From the NCBI GenBank assembly GCA_936440205.1, contig OW387147.1, forward strand, positions 45,441,627-45,505,626: a stretch of 64,000 nt of DNA. The letters run 5' to 3'. The notes beneath the pieces were generated by a model. It made no database searches, had not been told where the DNA came from, and worked only from the letters and a program-made list of their open reading frames with translations. The position numbers and the translations under genes are program-made. This document shows, piece by piece, positions 23,944 to 35,422 of this stretch (its first letter is position 1; every line of letters starts with the position of its first letter). The stretch is from Lepidonotus clava. Taxonomy: Eukaryota > Annelida > Polychaeta > Phyllodocida > Polynoidae.

Positions 23944-24239
23944 GATGACCTTATAATGATACCTGAATGACATTGAAATGACCTCATTGATCGAACCTCC
24001 TGTGGTGTCACTAACTTAGATATCCACAGAGAGCTCTATTCAGAATGGCTTAGTCAATTCCTCAATATGACTTTTAATGCATTTTATTTATATTTATAAG
24101 TAAACATACTACCCTAATGAGGCTGTCAAAAAGCCATACCTGGCTACTTAAGTACATGCACGTTGATAGGTAGGTGCAGAGGTAGGCAAAGGGCGTCGCG
24201 TCATGCGCACTGACCACAAGACGTCGGTGTGGTATCAGA
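23944..24239. other. No gene recognised
   Basis: Continuation of TGACCT-type words to about 24000, then unassigned AT-rich sequence. Confidence 0.4.
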
Positions 24240-24466
24240 TTCTTGACTACCAGAGTGCTGGCTGCCCCCCCCCCCCTCACCCCGCACACTGCCCCCTTCC
24301 CCCTACACCCACTTAGTAACCCTACCTTATCTCCATAAATCCCCCACTAACAATGACCCCCAGGGAGAACCCCCTCTCTGGCCCGGCGAGTTTTGACGTG
24401 ATTTAATTTGCGCGCCTGGCGCTGTCTGCCCCCGCCGCCGGGTGGCGCTACGAGCGGGGCTGGTGG

Positions 24467-24482
24467 TGGCGCCCTCTAGAGG
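24467..24482 (-). promoter_or_regulatory. CTCF-like motif
   Basis: The minus strand reads CCTCTAGAGGGCGCCA, matching 14 of 15 core positions of the CTCF consensus. It lies within the CpG-rich block and just before an AATGGCGGCCG word, echoing the arrangement at 6558-6600. Confidence 0.4.
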
Positions 24483-25073
24483 CTAAAGATATGGTAATGG
24501 CGGCCGGGTGGGGGCCGGGCGGGGCCGGGACCTGCCGATGATCAGGGGCAGTGTACTGATAAGGCTACTCTGTCAATTTCACAGGCGGGCGGCCACACAG
24601 GGGCAGGGGGTGCGGGGGGAGGGGGAGGGGGGTGTGGGCAGGGAGGGGGGGGGACAACTTTCTCCTGTCCCACACCAGTCAGGAATAGGGTGTGGGGACT
24701 AAGGGGACTCCCTCTCCTCTACCCCCCGTCCCAACAAACACACACACACACCCTGCCCCCCGCGACCTGCCTGTAGCTCAATCCGTCTCCTGTCGTTCTC
24801 CTGTGACTGTGGAGGTCTCAAACGAGCGTCGGGCGACGCCCCGGTGGTCCTCGGACAATCCCGCCCCCTCCCCGCCCCCCGGCCTACCAGTCTCACCCCC
24901 CGCCGTCTGCTCATTCTGAAACCAACAAGAGGGACATAAAAAAGGTGGCGGGTAACCCACCTAAGGCACACAGTGCTTACAGCTGAGCTGCTCGACGTAT
25001 CAGGGCCGGCTGGGGGAGCAGCTCGCTCTTGGCGGCCTCCAGGGCGCGGTTTAACCTTGATCTGGGCCGGAGA

Positions 25074-25165
25074 TTACCCCTGGCGGTGAGGGGGGCAGTT
25101 TACCCCTGGCGGTGAGGGGGGCAGTTTACCCCTGGCGGTGAGGGGGGCAGTTACCCCTGGTGGCA
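25074..25165. repeat. 26-bp minisatellite, about 3.5 units
   Basis: Units beginning TTACCCCTGGCGGTGAGG start at 25074, 25100, 25126 and 25151 (spacings 26, 26 and 25), the last partial and changed to TGGTGGCAGGCAG. The three full units are almost identical, which points to recent expansion. Confidence 0.9.
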
Positions 25166-25280
25166 GGCAGTGAGAGACAGGTGCCGCCCTAGGCGGCGGC
25201 CAACGGCGGCTCCAGCTCGGGATCAAGTGACATAACTGATCCGTTAACCTCCCCCACCCACCACCCACCCGTCTGACTCG

Positions 25281-27109
25281 CTATACCTCCGCCCGCCCTT
25301 CTATATAGCTTTTTCACGAGTTTGCGCAGTGGACTCCCCCATACGCGCCTTGTTCCCAATACCTCAGACCTGTTTTAATGACACTGCAAGGAGCTAGGTA
25401 TTGCTGTATGCTTGGCAGAGAGGCCCATGTCCCCTTTACAGTCTGTATATATGAGAACTGCTTAATCAGATGACATGTCAGTGCGTTTCAGTATGAGATA
25501 TATTCTGAAGTAAATTCAAGAAATCTAAATTGAATGTTCATGGTTTCCAATCTGTAAAGGCCCTACTATCTCAGTGCAGCCCTCCCTCCACTACTATACA
25601 GATTGGCCAAAACACCCTCTGCCACTCACACGGCATGGCGGTCTCCTTCCATTATATCTGAATCATCATCATGCACTTTATTGGGAGAGAAATAAACAAG
25701 CAAATGTGAACAGAATTGAATAAAAAATGAATGAACAAGTGATGAAGCACACAGGTAAAACTTCTTCAAATAATATATTAAAAAATGGCCATTGACTAAA
25801 CTGTGTTGAAACACATGTGAGTACAGTCATCGTTCACAGAACTGTAGCCTATGTTCCCATCTCCAATCTAGCTATCTTACGATGTTCCACTTGACTGAAA
25901 GAAGGTAGTAAAACGTTAGAAGTGATTTGCTACAGTCTATTCTCTAACTGTCGCCTTACTTGTCTTGTTCCCAGTTGTTATAGAAACTATCTACAGGCCT
26001 GTATTGGCAGTTTTCATCTTAATGCCATAAACTTAAAGTGTTTAATATTATGCTTTATTTATCATTCTGGATGAAATTAGAGTCGTTAACCAGAACAGAG
26101 TGGCATCAAATCCCTGTCTAGACCTGGCAGTAAACTGAACCCTCCCATAAAGGCGACAACTCAGAGATAATAAACAAGGATGGCACCCCCCCCCCCCCCT
26201 AAAAGCACCGCCGTCTTCGCGCATAACATCGCGTGAATAGTTTCCACTATTACAGCATGAATTGACTAAATTGCACATAGAATGATTTAATATGACGGTG
26301 TAAGTAGTATATAGAAATCGAAATTTGATGTGTGTTGCATATATGGTATATCATGTCCCCGTGATTCGTACTGTATGACTCATTTTAGCAATACACCTTT
26401 CATAATTATGCATGCGACATCACCTAAATTGGTTTCAAAATCTGCGCGCGACATTGTCACATGGATTCATCACATTGTACATTACATGCTAGTAGTATGT
26501 GGAAACTGGACTTTGCAAGTGGTTAAATACATAGTTCACCACATACAGGCGACCTTGTGTACATACCAATTAAGGAGGTTAAGCAACCCCGACGCATCAC
26601 CTTTTATTTTATCACCCAATTAAATATTAGGAGCGGTACATACTGCCCTACAATACGCACTAGTCCGTGTACGTGCAGCTCCCCGGCAGTGCAGGTGATA
26701 AAACACAGCATCCCTCCTCTGTGCTGCTCTCCTCAAATCGACTCTACGTAATAAGCCCTCCCACAATGGGTATATCCTAGGGTTGGACAAGGGTTGGACA
26801 AAATTATCATCTAAAGCATGTTTGTCTCCTAGAGTAAGGGTTTGGAGATTATAGGAAGGATTGACAGGCTTTAGCATTGGTTTCTATGGGGAAAAGGGCA
26901 ATGTATAAAGCTGCATTTTACCAATTTTAGGAGCAATTCCTCCACCACATTGCCTTGGTCGATTTTGTATTATGCATCCATCTTCATGGAATAAGCATGG
27001 AAGTAATTTTGAAAACATTTCATGGTCAACCTTAATGTTGGTGCAAACTGGGATTGTCTTATTGTGCTGCAACCACAAGTCGACTCTCGCTACCCTGCAT
27101 TTCGTAAAT
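25281..27109. other. No gene recognised
   Basis: 25655-25690 on the minus strand has an AATAAA close to a GATGATGATT end that might be a retroposon tail, but nothing upstream supports it. A C run lies at 26187-26199. No supported coding frame. Confidence 0.4.
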
Positions 27110-27740
27110 CACCCTTCAAAATGCATCATGTTCCTCTATCCCCTTATTGGCCCTCCTTCTTTTCATCCCTCACTACCCCCCCCCCCCCCCCGACTTGACA
27201 TAGCCCCAAATTGCTCGCTGCCAATTGGCCCCTCCCCTTTAAAAGTCACATCTCACCCGCCTCCATGCATTTACATATCCACGTCTCCTGCATCCCCATC
27301 CTCCGGAGCACACGGATGGAGTTCATTCCTCCACTATCTCTATCACTCCAGGATGAACCCACATGCAATGCAACTAGTTCTTCTATACCCAAATTAGCCT
27401 TATTGTTCCCCACCACCGCTGAACTACCCTCATCCCCAACTTTTTATGAGTGCCTTCTCCTGCAAAACACACACCTCAGTCCGCCTATTATAGTTATAGT
27501 TAACTCTTTCCACCACAACTCCCCTCCGGGATATCGAAATGGAGGTCACCCCTCCCACACCTCCAGTAGGTGTATCACTCCAGGATGAACCAACACACAG
27601 GTGTCAGAGTCAGGTAGCACACCCTTGACAAAAAAGCCTCCCCCAGTTACACATTACATCCTGGAGAGTCAGTTAGCAAACCCTGGAAAGAAAACCTCCC
27701 CACAGTTTACACATTGCATCCTGTAGCGTCAGTTAGCCCA
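27110..27740. repeat. C-skewed block with internal duplications
   Basis: The + strand is C-rich and G-poor and includes 16 C at 27176-27191. CTCCAGGATGAACC occurs at about 27345 and 27573. From 27608 a 58-base unit is repeated: GAGTCAGGTAGCACACCC... TACACATTACATCCTG and GAGTCAGTTAGCAAACCC... TACACATTGCATCCTG, then a partial third copy, GCGTCAGTTAGCCC. The two long overlapping frames (141 and 125 codons) follow from stop-codon depletion in this composition. Confidence 0.65.
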
Positions 27741-27848
27741 ACCAATGTAGTGGTAATTAGCACTCTCGGCCTGTAGTACGGCCGTGCCACTCGTGTGGGA
27801 GCCATCACCATGTGGTTAACTCCAAGTCATGACGGTGTGGGCGGGGGA

Positions 27849-28079
27849 GGCCTGTTCGTATGAAGGCGGGATAACGCTAACCGGTTCTACTCCCGATTTC
27901 GGACCTTTTCACTGTGAATATGGATTAATCATAGGCATGTTACATATCATTAGAAAGGGTTTTTAATTCTCTTTCAAATGATATGTAGCATGCATGGTCT
28001 TTTTTCATATAGGTGATTTTAAGTTATGAATAACCGAATTTAGTACCGGCAGTGAGAATCGCCTAGTGGAATACAGGCT
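27849..28079. mobile_element. Hairpin MITE family D, copy D3
   Basis: Left end GGCCTGTTCGTATGAAGGCG and right end CGCCTAGTGGAATACAGGC are imperfect inverted termini. The centre is a near-perfect hairpin: ACATATCATTAGAAAG, a short AT loop, then CTTTCAAATGATATGT. It is the most symmetrical of the five copies. Confidence 0.75.
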
Positions 28080-28973
28080 TCTGTGTTCAGGAGCCAATGA
28101 CAGCCCACTTTCCCACAACTGACACAGCTGCGGGTGATCAAAGGTTGTGAGCAGTGATATTGGCACACCTACGTACACACACTCTGGTCGCCCTGCGAAT
28201 TACACGGACAGAATATCTTTAATGAATAGCATATCACTTGTACATATAGGACTACTTCTTTTTTACTATTTCAGTGAATGCTGTCATCACAATTCGACTG
28301 TGTGCTTTTTTAACATATGCCCACTTGTAAATATGTGGGTGTTTTGGAAAAAGCATTTGGTACTACCTTATCAGCCCTGTCAACTCCTACAGGTTTTTTG
28401 GGTTATTTTGTTCGTGGAATTAATCTGGAAACTATGGCAAACATATTTTATGTCACACCTTTCTTTTGATATGAAATGGGATGCGCTTATTAAGAAGATT
28501 ATCATGAGGGGGCGTTAACTCAATGGTACAGCATTAAGCTGAGTTAAAATAATGAACCAGTTTTTCCCGTGGATTAGGGATTAAGGTCTGTAACAAAGCC
28601 GACAGCATCCATTGTTCTTCCGTGCCCCTATGTTTACTACAAGGAAAATTGTCTGAACATACAAAAATACCCTCTAGTTACAAACAGATTCCGGTTCCAT
28701 ATAGCAGACTGTGTTTGTAGTTGAATTGAAGCTATAAAACAAAAGCAAACATTTGCTCATCCATGCTTGATATTTTCTAATAGACTGCATAGATTCTGGT
28801 TGCATCGATCAAAGGGAACAATTTTTTTTATCATTTTCGACCATTTCAGATTGTTTTCAAATATTCATGATCGCTTCATCAGTGAGATTCGATCAGAATT
28901 TCATCTGCAGGGTCCCGCTTCAACAACTAACCGTACAACGAAAACATGTCAGTTGGGATGTACACACTGCCTC
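28080..28973. other. No gene recognised
   Basis: The 123-codon frame at 28147-28518 is Phe/Trp/Leu-rich and matches nothing I know. A tRNA-like start (GTTAACTCAATGGTACAGCA at 28511) lacks a B box. Otherwise unassigned. Confidence 0.4.
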
Positions 28974-29338
28974 CCCAGCTGGAGGTGTGACGTTATAATA
29001 ACGTTGCAGTAACCTTCTGTTTGGTTCTAGTTTGGTTCTGGTTACGTTCTTTCGATGACTCCCATTTACATTGTTGCGACCTACTGCTGCGACATTCCAA
29101 TGCGACGTTATTATAATGTTCTGGTTATGGTTTTTGACCTAAACAGAATGTTCTTATAACGTTCTGTTTTGGTTTCATCTTAACCTCACCGAAAAATAAT
29201 GTTATAATAAAGTTCTAATTTGGTGAGGTTTCAACCTCACCATCAATAACATTATTGTTATGTGCCATCTTAGTAAGTAACAAACTGACTAAAAAAGTAT
29301 GGTTGCAGAACGTTTTTGTTACATCCCAAGCTGGATGG
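28974..29338 (-). mobile_element. MITE family A, copy A4 (reverse)
   Basis: Reverse-orientation family signatures: GTGACGTTATAATAACGTTG, GTTTGGTTCTAGTTTGGTTC, TTACGTTCTTTCGATGACTC and AACATTATTGTTATGTG. It closes at TTTTTGTTACATCCCAAGCT plus GGATGGG. The ends are CCCAGCTGG-like, so this copy may be a subfamily shared with A9. Confidence 0.8.
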
Positions 29339-32300
29339 GTCATACATTGCAGCAGGGTAGGGTGTGGAACCTAGAAAGCGTTATTGAAATGACATCGGGA
29401 TGGAAATTAGGCCCCATCCTGGATACTTTAGATCCCACAGTATTGACTGAGACGGGTCCCTTAAATATGCCCCTCCCGGGACCCCACCAGTCAGCCCAGG
29501 ACGGCGTGACTGCCATAACCACCCCGGATCGGCCGAATTCAAACCAATTTTATCTTATTCAAACTGTCCTTTATTATTCAGGAAGTGTGAAATTAAGCCT
29601 AATTCTGCGATAATTGGTGCCCGTGCCTTGAATGTACTACCCGTCTATTATGACAACCACCGTCTACGAGCGGTTAATTATTTAGTGCGTACTAAAGCCC
29701 ATACTGAGATAGTATGCCTATAATAGCATTGTATTTCTAACCTTTCGTAAGTTTAACCTTTTCATGCTATCCGGTTTAGGCTACACGACACTTCCCTGCT
29801 TATATTTGCGTACACCCACATTGATTATTGCAATGTGAGGACGCACTGAGCCCCCTCCTCCATGTTTAGTTAATGTCATTGTCCTAACAATCTGTGATAA
29901 GTAATACCAAGCACGGCCCTGCGGCCAAATCTGACTCTAGGCGGGGGAACAGGAGCTGAGTGCAAACGGCCGCACAGTAAATATACATCTAAGGATTCTC
30001 AGCGTGAGACAAAGGATTGGGAGATCATTTAGTAGATAAAGAGCAGGCATTGGTTGAATAAAGAAGTAGTGATGACAAGACAGAATTTAATGTCTGCCAT
30101 GGTATCTCCAAATTAGCATAACATCTTACTATTATATATAGACGTTGAGCACATGGTGACCACATGATGATGACCAAAATCTGGTCAGATGACCGTGTTT
30201 GGCTGAAGTTCATAATTTGTCTTTGAATTTGTACAAAGTTATCACATTTCGATCAATCTCTACTACTTTTTTCATAAACCTGCGCTGTGAAACTTCCCAT
30301 CGACGAATAGCTTGTTCGCCAATGTTTAAGCTTGGACCAAGAGGAACCCACAACCCTAGCCCTTGGATGAGGACTTTCCGCGAGCAGAGAGACACTATTT
30401 AAAAAAGATATATTCAAAAGTCACACAATAATACTAATATCACGGTTCTTATGAAAATTAAATATGACAGTCATACATATGTAGCACATTCATGCATATG
30501 TAATTGTTGGTAAATGCATGTTCCAACAAACTGGAGTAAAGTATCACTATTTCAACATGCCAACATTCAATGTCAGAGATTTGCCCTTGTGGGGTGCCGT
30601 CTCTCACAATGGACGTTCCCCAGGTATATCACAGTCTATAATAATCCCAGCCCACCCTGTCTGTGGACAGACAAAGAGAGGTACATGTCATGAAGTTATC
30701 TTTAATCCGTCTACAACCCCAAGAACAGAGGACGACGAGGGGGGCTTGGGCACGTCCCGGGTAGGATCCCTAAATACCACTGTAGGTTTTTCAGTCAGTT
30801 AATCATGAACGTCAAATTAGCGACTTTTTAATGGGGTTGTCATCTTCTAATAGTGCTAATGAGGGCCCTTGGAATGCCTGTGTATTCTGAAAGGGGTGCG
30901 GGGAATTAAGGTTTATGGAGAGCCAAGTATACTTACAACACGCCCTTGAGCATATTATCGAAACCGGTATTGTTACATTATAATTTCGCATAATCGTAGA
31001 CATAACTTTTAAGATGCATTGAAATAAATCAGTATCTAACACTTTGACATTTTTATTTCTGGTTTTGATTATATTTGCGATATATCAGCTTGTGGCGTGC
31101 AAGCTATAACAGTGCAAGGCTGTTTCTCCATACTCCTTGTTGCCAGTCCTGACGTCTTTATATGAAAGTCTAGCGCTCAACTGCTGAATTCCACAGAAAC
31201 AAACATGTTCGGAAGGTCGAATGGACGTGCTACAGATGCAGTGCAGCAAAGGTTGCATTTGCTTATGCTTAATATATCGGCATTGTGAAATTCACAATTC
31301 TGGAATGATGTTTAGTTAAAAAAATATATCAAAACTTGCAGGCCCCTAATGCCCTCCCCCCCCCCCCCCCCACCCACTTACCTCCCTGACCCTGTGACCC
31401 TGTACCCATACTTATATCAAGGGGGCGTTCTCCATCTCTCCCTTGGACTCCCCACCAACCTACACCTATCTGTCTTCACTCGTTCTCAGAGAAAGTCGCT
31501 TTGTCAGAAATCAGCAGAATGGTGTCAAATGTCAGGTTTGTCCCGTCCGTGCGCTCGTCAGAGGTTTCCGCGGTTCGGGCAAGGGGGGCGGGTTTGACAT
31601 TTAGCGGCGTGCGCCTCGGCCCAGAATCGAACTGCTTGTGAGCCTCTCAGGACCTCATTTCTAGGAATTTTAGGAATGGGGGGCGGCCCAGGCCTCCTGA
31701 CGCCAATGGCACTAACGTCACACACCCCTACGGCGGACCCCACCCACTGTTTTGTCTTTTAAAATAATAATAATAATGAAAAAGTCGCCGATTATTATAG
31801 TATTGCCGTCAGTGGGGCAACCACGTGGGTTGGTGCCAAGCCCCCTCTATCCTCATTAGTAAAAACCAGCCTTAGCCCAAACTGCCTTCCCCCGTTAAAT
31901 CCACGTGATAAACAGAGGTTATTTGTTATCTAATTAGGGGTCAGGTCTACTCCCATGTTACGGGGGAGGTATTGTTTACAGAGGAGAGGCCCACGTCGGT
32001 TAGGATGTGAATACTTGGACCCTGGCGATGTGGTAGAGCGGAATGTGTTTAGAGTGTGTCAAGAGAACAGGATTTTGTCGGAAAAACTTTCAAATACTGT
32101 CTGTGACTTTTAGCATCTATGTTATAGAGGGGCAGTAAAGAATCAGTTTGATCTAGTGACTAGATGTAACATAACACCATTTTTCTTGATCCGGATGTAG
32201 TTAGAATGCTGGAATTAGGGTGTATATATCATATTTGTCATAACCTTAGATATGTTTCTTTTTCAAAAAATAAGATATTTTTACTTTGAGAAAGTGATGT

Positions 32301-32523
32301 TTCACATCTATAATATCGCGTTAGTGTTGTATGCTTTATATTATGTAAAGGTAAAAGTAATTACCGTTACAGTCATCTCATGTTACAATTCAAGATGTTT
32401 TAAATGTATGCCATCAGGTTTCCTATTTAAACTAATTTCCTTAAAGTTAACCAATCTACCGATGCTTCAAGGGAAAACCTCAAATGGTGTCACACAGACT
32501 GACACATGGTGGAGATGGGACAT
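29339..32523. other. No gene recognised
   Basis: 29420-29720 is rich in AATT/TAAT words in GC-moderate sequence and could be regulatory. 31540-31760 is CpG-rich. A 16-base C run lies at 31356-31371. Frames of 60-104 codons here show no recognisable domain. Confidence 0.4.
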
Positions 32524-32875
32524 TGTCATAATGTATTTTATTTTATTGAAACACGGCTCCTTCTCGGTGTTGACCGCGCTACCCTTCGGGAGTGCCTCTT
32601 CCCGGCCTTCACATGCTAACACTATACAACTGATCTGTGTCTCAACTCTCTAACTGCTACTCCAGCTGCCAACTAACTCCAACTAACTGCCGGCCGCCTG
32701 CAGCCACAGGGTTATATCTAGAAAGTGGTCACGTGGCTGTGATGTATACATTGCAGCTACCACCGAGTAGCTAATAAGGCAATTATTACAAGTACTAAAT
32801 ATAATCTATATAATCTATACACATAATAAAAGTATGCAAAATATACCACTGTGTTACAATAAGTTGGTGCCAACA
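32524..32875. mobile_element. Possible solo LTR of an old LTR retrotransposon
   Basis: The segment begins TGTCATAATG and ends GGTGCCAACA, so both strands read TG...CA. Read on the minus strand it holds a TATA-like word (AGATATAACC) in a GC-rich context with CACGTGACC just upstream, and CAATAAAATAAAA near the end, an arrangement typical of an LTR promoter and polyadenylation signal. No target duplication or internal region is seen. A fossil, if the call is right; family not assigned. Confidence 0.3.
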
Positions 32876-32999
32876 CAGGTCCTTGTTTCAAGTCGAGCTG
32901 TTCCCCTAATAGAGTCCGTTCCTGTGCGGTGACATAATGGCCACGTGACGCCCCTCCTAAAAGCCTAAAGAGTTCTGGTCACATATATTAGATATTATT

Positions 33000-33138
33000 T
33001 TATATGAGGTATTGTGCGTTGATGGGTCAAGGTTGTCATTACACTTTGAACTTGCCATTATATTTACATTTTAGTGAATTTACAAGAACACAGGAAAGGA
33101 CAAACTAACAGGAGGTGACAGAAAATGTTCAGGTTTTT
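33000..33138 (+). repeat. Repeat family E, copy 1
   Basis: Shares GAATTTACAAGAACA, then AGGAAA, AACTAACAGGAGGTGACAGA and AAATGTTCAGGTTT with 56412-56547. Both copies end at the same place (CAGGTTT), after which different elements begin (D4 here, F1 there). This suggests a defined right end or a preferred insertion site. Confidence 0.75.
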
Positions 33139-33139
33139 T

Positions 33140-33302
33140 TTAATCTTTTTTCTTGAAATGACAAAGGACCTTGCATCCTACATATCATTTGAAAAAGAAA
33201 TTTAAACCGCGTTTTAATGACATGTCACACGTCTATGATTAACCGAATTCGAATGCCGATACTTGAAACTGGGAGCAAAATCAGCTTATGGAAACCACCT
33301 TA
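33140..33302. mobile_element. Hairpin MITE family D, copy D4 (decayed)
   Basis: Recognised by CTACATATCATTTGAAAAAG with AATGACATGTCACACG on the other side, then GGGAGCAAAATCAGC and a right end TATGGAAACCACC. The left end runs directly into the end of repeat E1. Confidence 0.6.
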
Positions 33303-33369
33303 AATCTCCATACGCACTAAGAGATTTAGTGAAGGAAAACGGGCGCGGAGAAGGAGGTTATGCTATATA

Positions 33370-33904
33370 ACCTCCACGGCCACATTTCTCTGCCTTCACG
33401 GCCACAGCTATACTGCTGCTGTTTTATGGAATGAACTTCCCAGTGAAACAAGACTTTCACCAAATATAGACAATTTTAAAAACATTATCAAAAATAGTTT
33501 GAAAGAGAAATTTCAGACTACATGTATGCTGTAGTGACCTAAGTTTTAGTTCATAGCTGAATCTTTTGCGTTGTACCTGTTCTAGGATTTCTAAGATTGT
33601 ACCTGTCACTAGAGCTGGAGTGTCCTTGTCTATGATTTATGACAGAAACTGACACCATCAGTAAATTGGAAAAGGATCATCTCTCATCTCATCACCATCT
33701 CTCACTTTTCTCTTTTCATCATATATGTAATATTCACCAGTTTATAATGCAAATAGATCTTGATAGTCTGTATGGTGTTAAACTTTTTTAATCACAAGCC
33801 ATATTATGGTCATATTAAAACACTGTACACAAGTGGAAGACCAGATGATGTAATTTGAACTTGTTACAGTATAATAAAATTGTTTAAAAAAAAAAAAAAA
33901 AAAA
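33370..33904 (+). mobile_element. LINE 3' end with poly(A)
   Basis: The open frame from about 33400 reads HSYTAAVLWNELPSETR, then LSPNIDNFKNIIKNS and ends TTCML-stop at about 33535. This is the LW.ELP...R....F...I...L C-terminal signature of CR1/L2/Jockey-type ORF2. A 350-base 3' UTR follows, with AATAAA at 33873 and 19 A at 33886-33904. It is strongly 5'-truncated. The protein tail differs from that at 4986-5212, so the two belong to different families or are long separated. Confidence 0.85.
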
Positions 33905-33960
33905 TTTATGACCTCCGAGCCCATAGGGCTAGGAGGTCACGTGAGGAGGTTATGTGGTCA
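33905..33960. other. Hairpin beside the LINE tail
   Basis: GACCTCCGAGCCCATAGGGC followed by TAGGAGGTC (33910-33938) folds into a 12-bp stem with one mismatch and a 3-base loop. On the other side of the LINE, GGAGGTTATGCTATATAACC plus TCC (33352-33374) also folds back. GAGGAGGTTATG occurs again at 33943. Confidence 0.55.
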
Positions 33961-34128
33961 AGGAGGTTTCCTTAAAGGGTGACAAGCTGTGTTACTGAAT
34001 CGATTGAAATTATTAAGGTCCAGTATTTTTGATATTCGCACTTAAGTTTAATAGAGTAGTAGATGTAATTCCACAACATGTGTAAATTAAATGTTCTTTT
34101 AAAGGATGACCACACAAATTGTGAACAT

Positions 34129-34446
34129 CCCAGGCAAGCAGTGACATAACAAGAACTTTCTTTAACCTGCCCAATTTTCACATAACAGTCACATGTGTTT
34201 AGGTAAAGTTGGGACTTACTAAACAAGAATGTTATAATAACATTATTATTTTAGTGTAGTTGAGACCTTACTAATAAAGAATGCTATTATAACATTATTA
34301 CAATGTGACAGAATGTTACATGAACGTTACAGTGTGGCATTGCAATGTTAGGTTCTAAAGACGTTTTTGAGTGCCATCAAAATAACGTAACAAGAACCAA
34401 AACAGAACTAAACAGAATGTTCCTGCAATATAATAATAATTGCAAC
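34129..34446 (+). mobile_element. MITE family A, copy A5
   Basis: Starts CCCAGGCAAGCAGTGACATA and holds GAATGTTATAATAACATTA, GGTTCTAAAGACGTTTTTGA, GTGCCATCAAAATAACGTAA and CAAGAACCAAAACAGAAC. The right end stops near 34446 without the usual TTGCCTGGG, so it is slightly truncated. Confidence 0.8.
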
Positions 34447-35374
34447 TGAGAGATTTAAAAGTTCTTCTCTTCCAGTCCCTAGCTGGCCTTCAAAAGCCGT
34501 TTATTTCAGGTAGGAAAACAAGTAGTGACTCACTAACGGACTCTAAAATTAAAAACTCACATTTCCAGCTGACCCTTAACACAAGAAAGCACGGCTCATT
34601 TTGACGATGCTCTTTAGACTGATAGTTTTTTTGTTTGCCTCGAGCTCGATGAATTCCAAAACTTGATATCAAGGCCACTACTTGGTTCTTACGAGGCTAA
34701 AATTATAGCCGAGCTATAGGCAATAAAGTGGAGATCCTGGATATAAACGCGTTGACATGTTCCACGCTATGAGATCTAAGAACTGCGGATTAGATTAACG
34801 TATCCGGCTGCCTGACCGAATTATCGCTAAATGTCACTGCTGGGTTATTTTTGATTATAGCAATATTTCCCTCAGTTTAATCTCAGCTGCTGCAACTGCG
34901 TCTAATTATTACACCACTCATTTATTAATGAAAACTATAACTGAATCATCCCAGAGACGTGCCCCGTGCTTAGATTCAGAAGCAAGGCTTAATAATTTGG
35001 CCAGCCCCGCTACTCGAAAGTAACAGCTCTCCAATACAGAAACGTAAAACTCTGAAATGCTCAGATAATTATAATTGATCAGAAAACCAGGGCTCCCCTG
35101 GAATAAGTACATGCTGCGTTTCATTTTAATCACTGCCCATCCCGGGCCCTGGGATAGGCTCACTTTGGCCTTAATTGAATTCATTTAAGGCCTCTGAGTG
35201 GCGCCTACTTACAAGTAGCCCCCAAGGCTGAATGTCAACGTATGCCGCAGGTAGATGCTCTTCTACGGCAAGGGTCAGTGTGAAATAATAAAAAAGGTCA
35301 ATAGAAAAAACCTCCCATCAGTGAGAACAAAGGATTCTCGGGCCGAAATAAAAGTTAATTGGTAAGTGACGGAT
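34447..35374. other. No gene; candidate conserved noncoding DNA
   Basis: 34690-35230 is free of recognisable repeats and dense in TAAT/ATTA words (GTCTAATTATTACACC, TCATTTATTAATGAAAAC, TAATTATAATTGATCAG, CTTAATTGAATTCATTTAAG). This texture resembles developmental enhancers, but conservation cannot be judged from one genome. The 62- and 88-codon minus-strand frames look incidental. Confidence 0.3.
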
Positions 35375-35422
35375 CTAATCATATATCTACATTTTAGCAG
35401 ACTGGCAGCGTGTATCGCCAAG

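Larger units (their letters stand above)
24240..25280. other. CpG-rich, G/C-skewed block
   Basis: GC and CpG rise sharply here compared with both neighbours. 24380-24540 contains many CpG and a GGCGGCCG word. 24595-24655 is a G-rich tract on the + strand with several runs of four to nine G, a strong G-quadruplex candidate. 24835-24905 is C-rich. The overlapping frames (60-90 codons, Arg/Gly/Pro rich) have no domain. It could be an orphan CpG island or an unannotated promoter, but I find no convincing first exon. Confidence 0.45.

Noticed and set aside
24699-24971. Arg/Gly-rich minus-strand frame in the CpG block
   Set aside because: Product of GC-rich DNA; an overlapping frame on the other strand is equally open.
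25655-25700. LINE 3' end on the minus strand (AATAAA plus GATGATGATT)
   Set aside because: No coding remnant or second copy upstream; too weak.
28147-28518. 123-codon frame as a membrane protein
   Set aside because: Hydrophobic, but composition is typical of AT-rich random frames and there is no supporting context.
28508-28560. tRNA gene (GTTAACTCAATGGTACAGCA resembles a D arm)
   Set aside because: No B box, no acceptor stem pairing.
32252-32653. 133-codon frame as a gene
   Set aside because: Runs from AT-rich DNA into the possible solo LTR; no domain.
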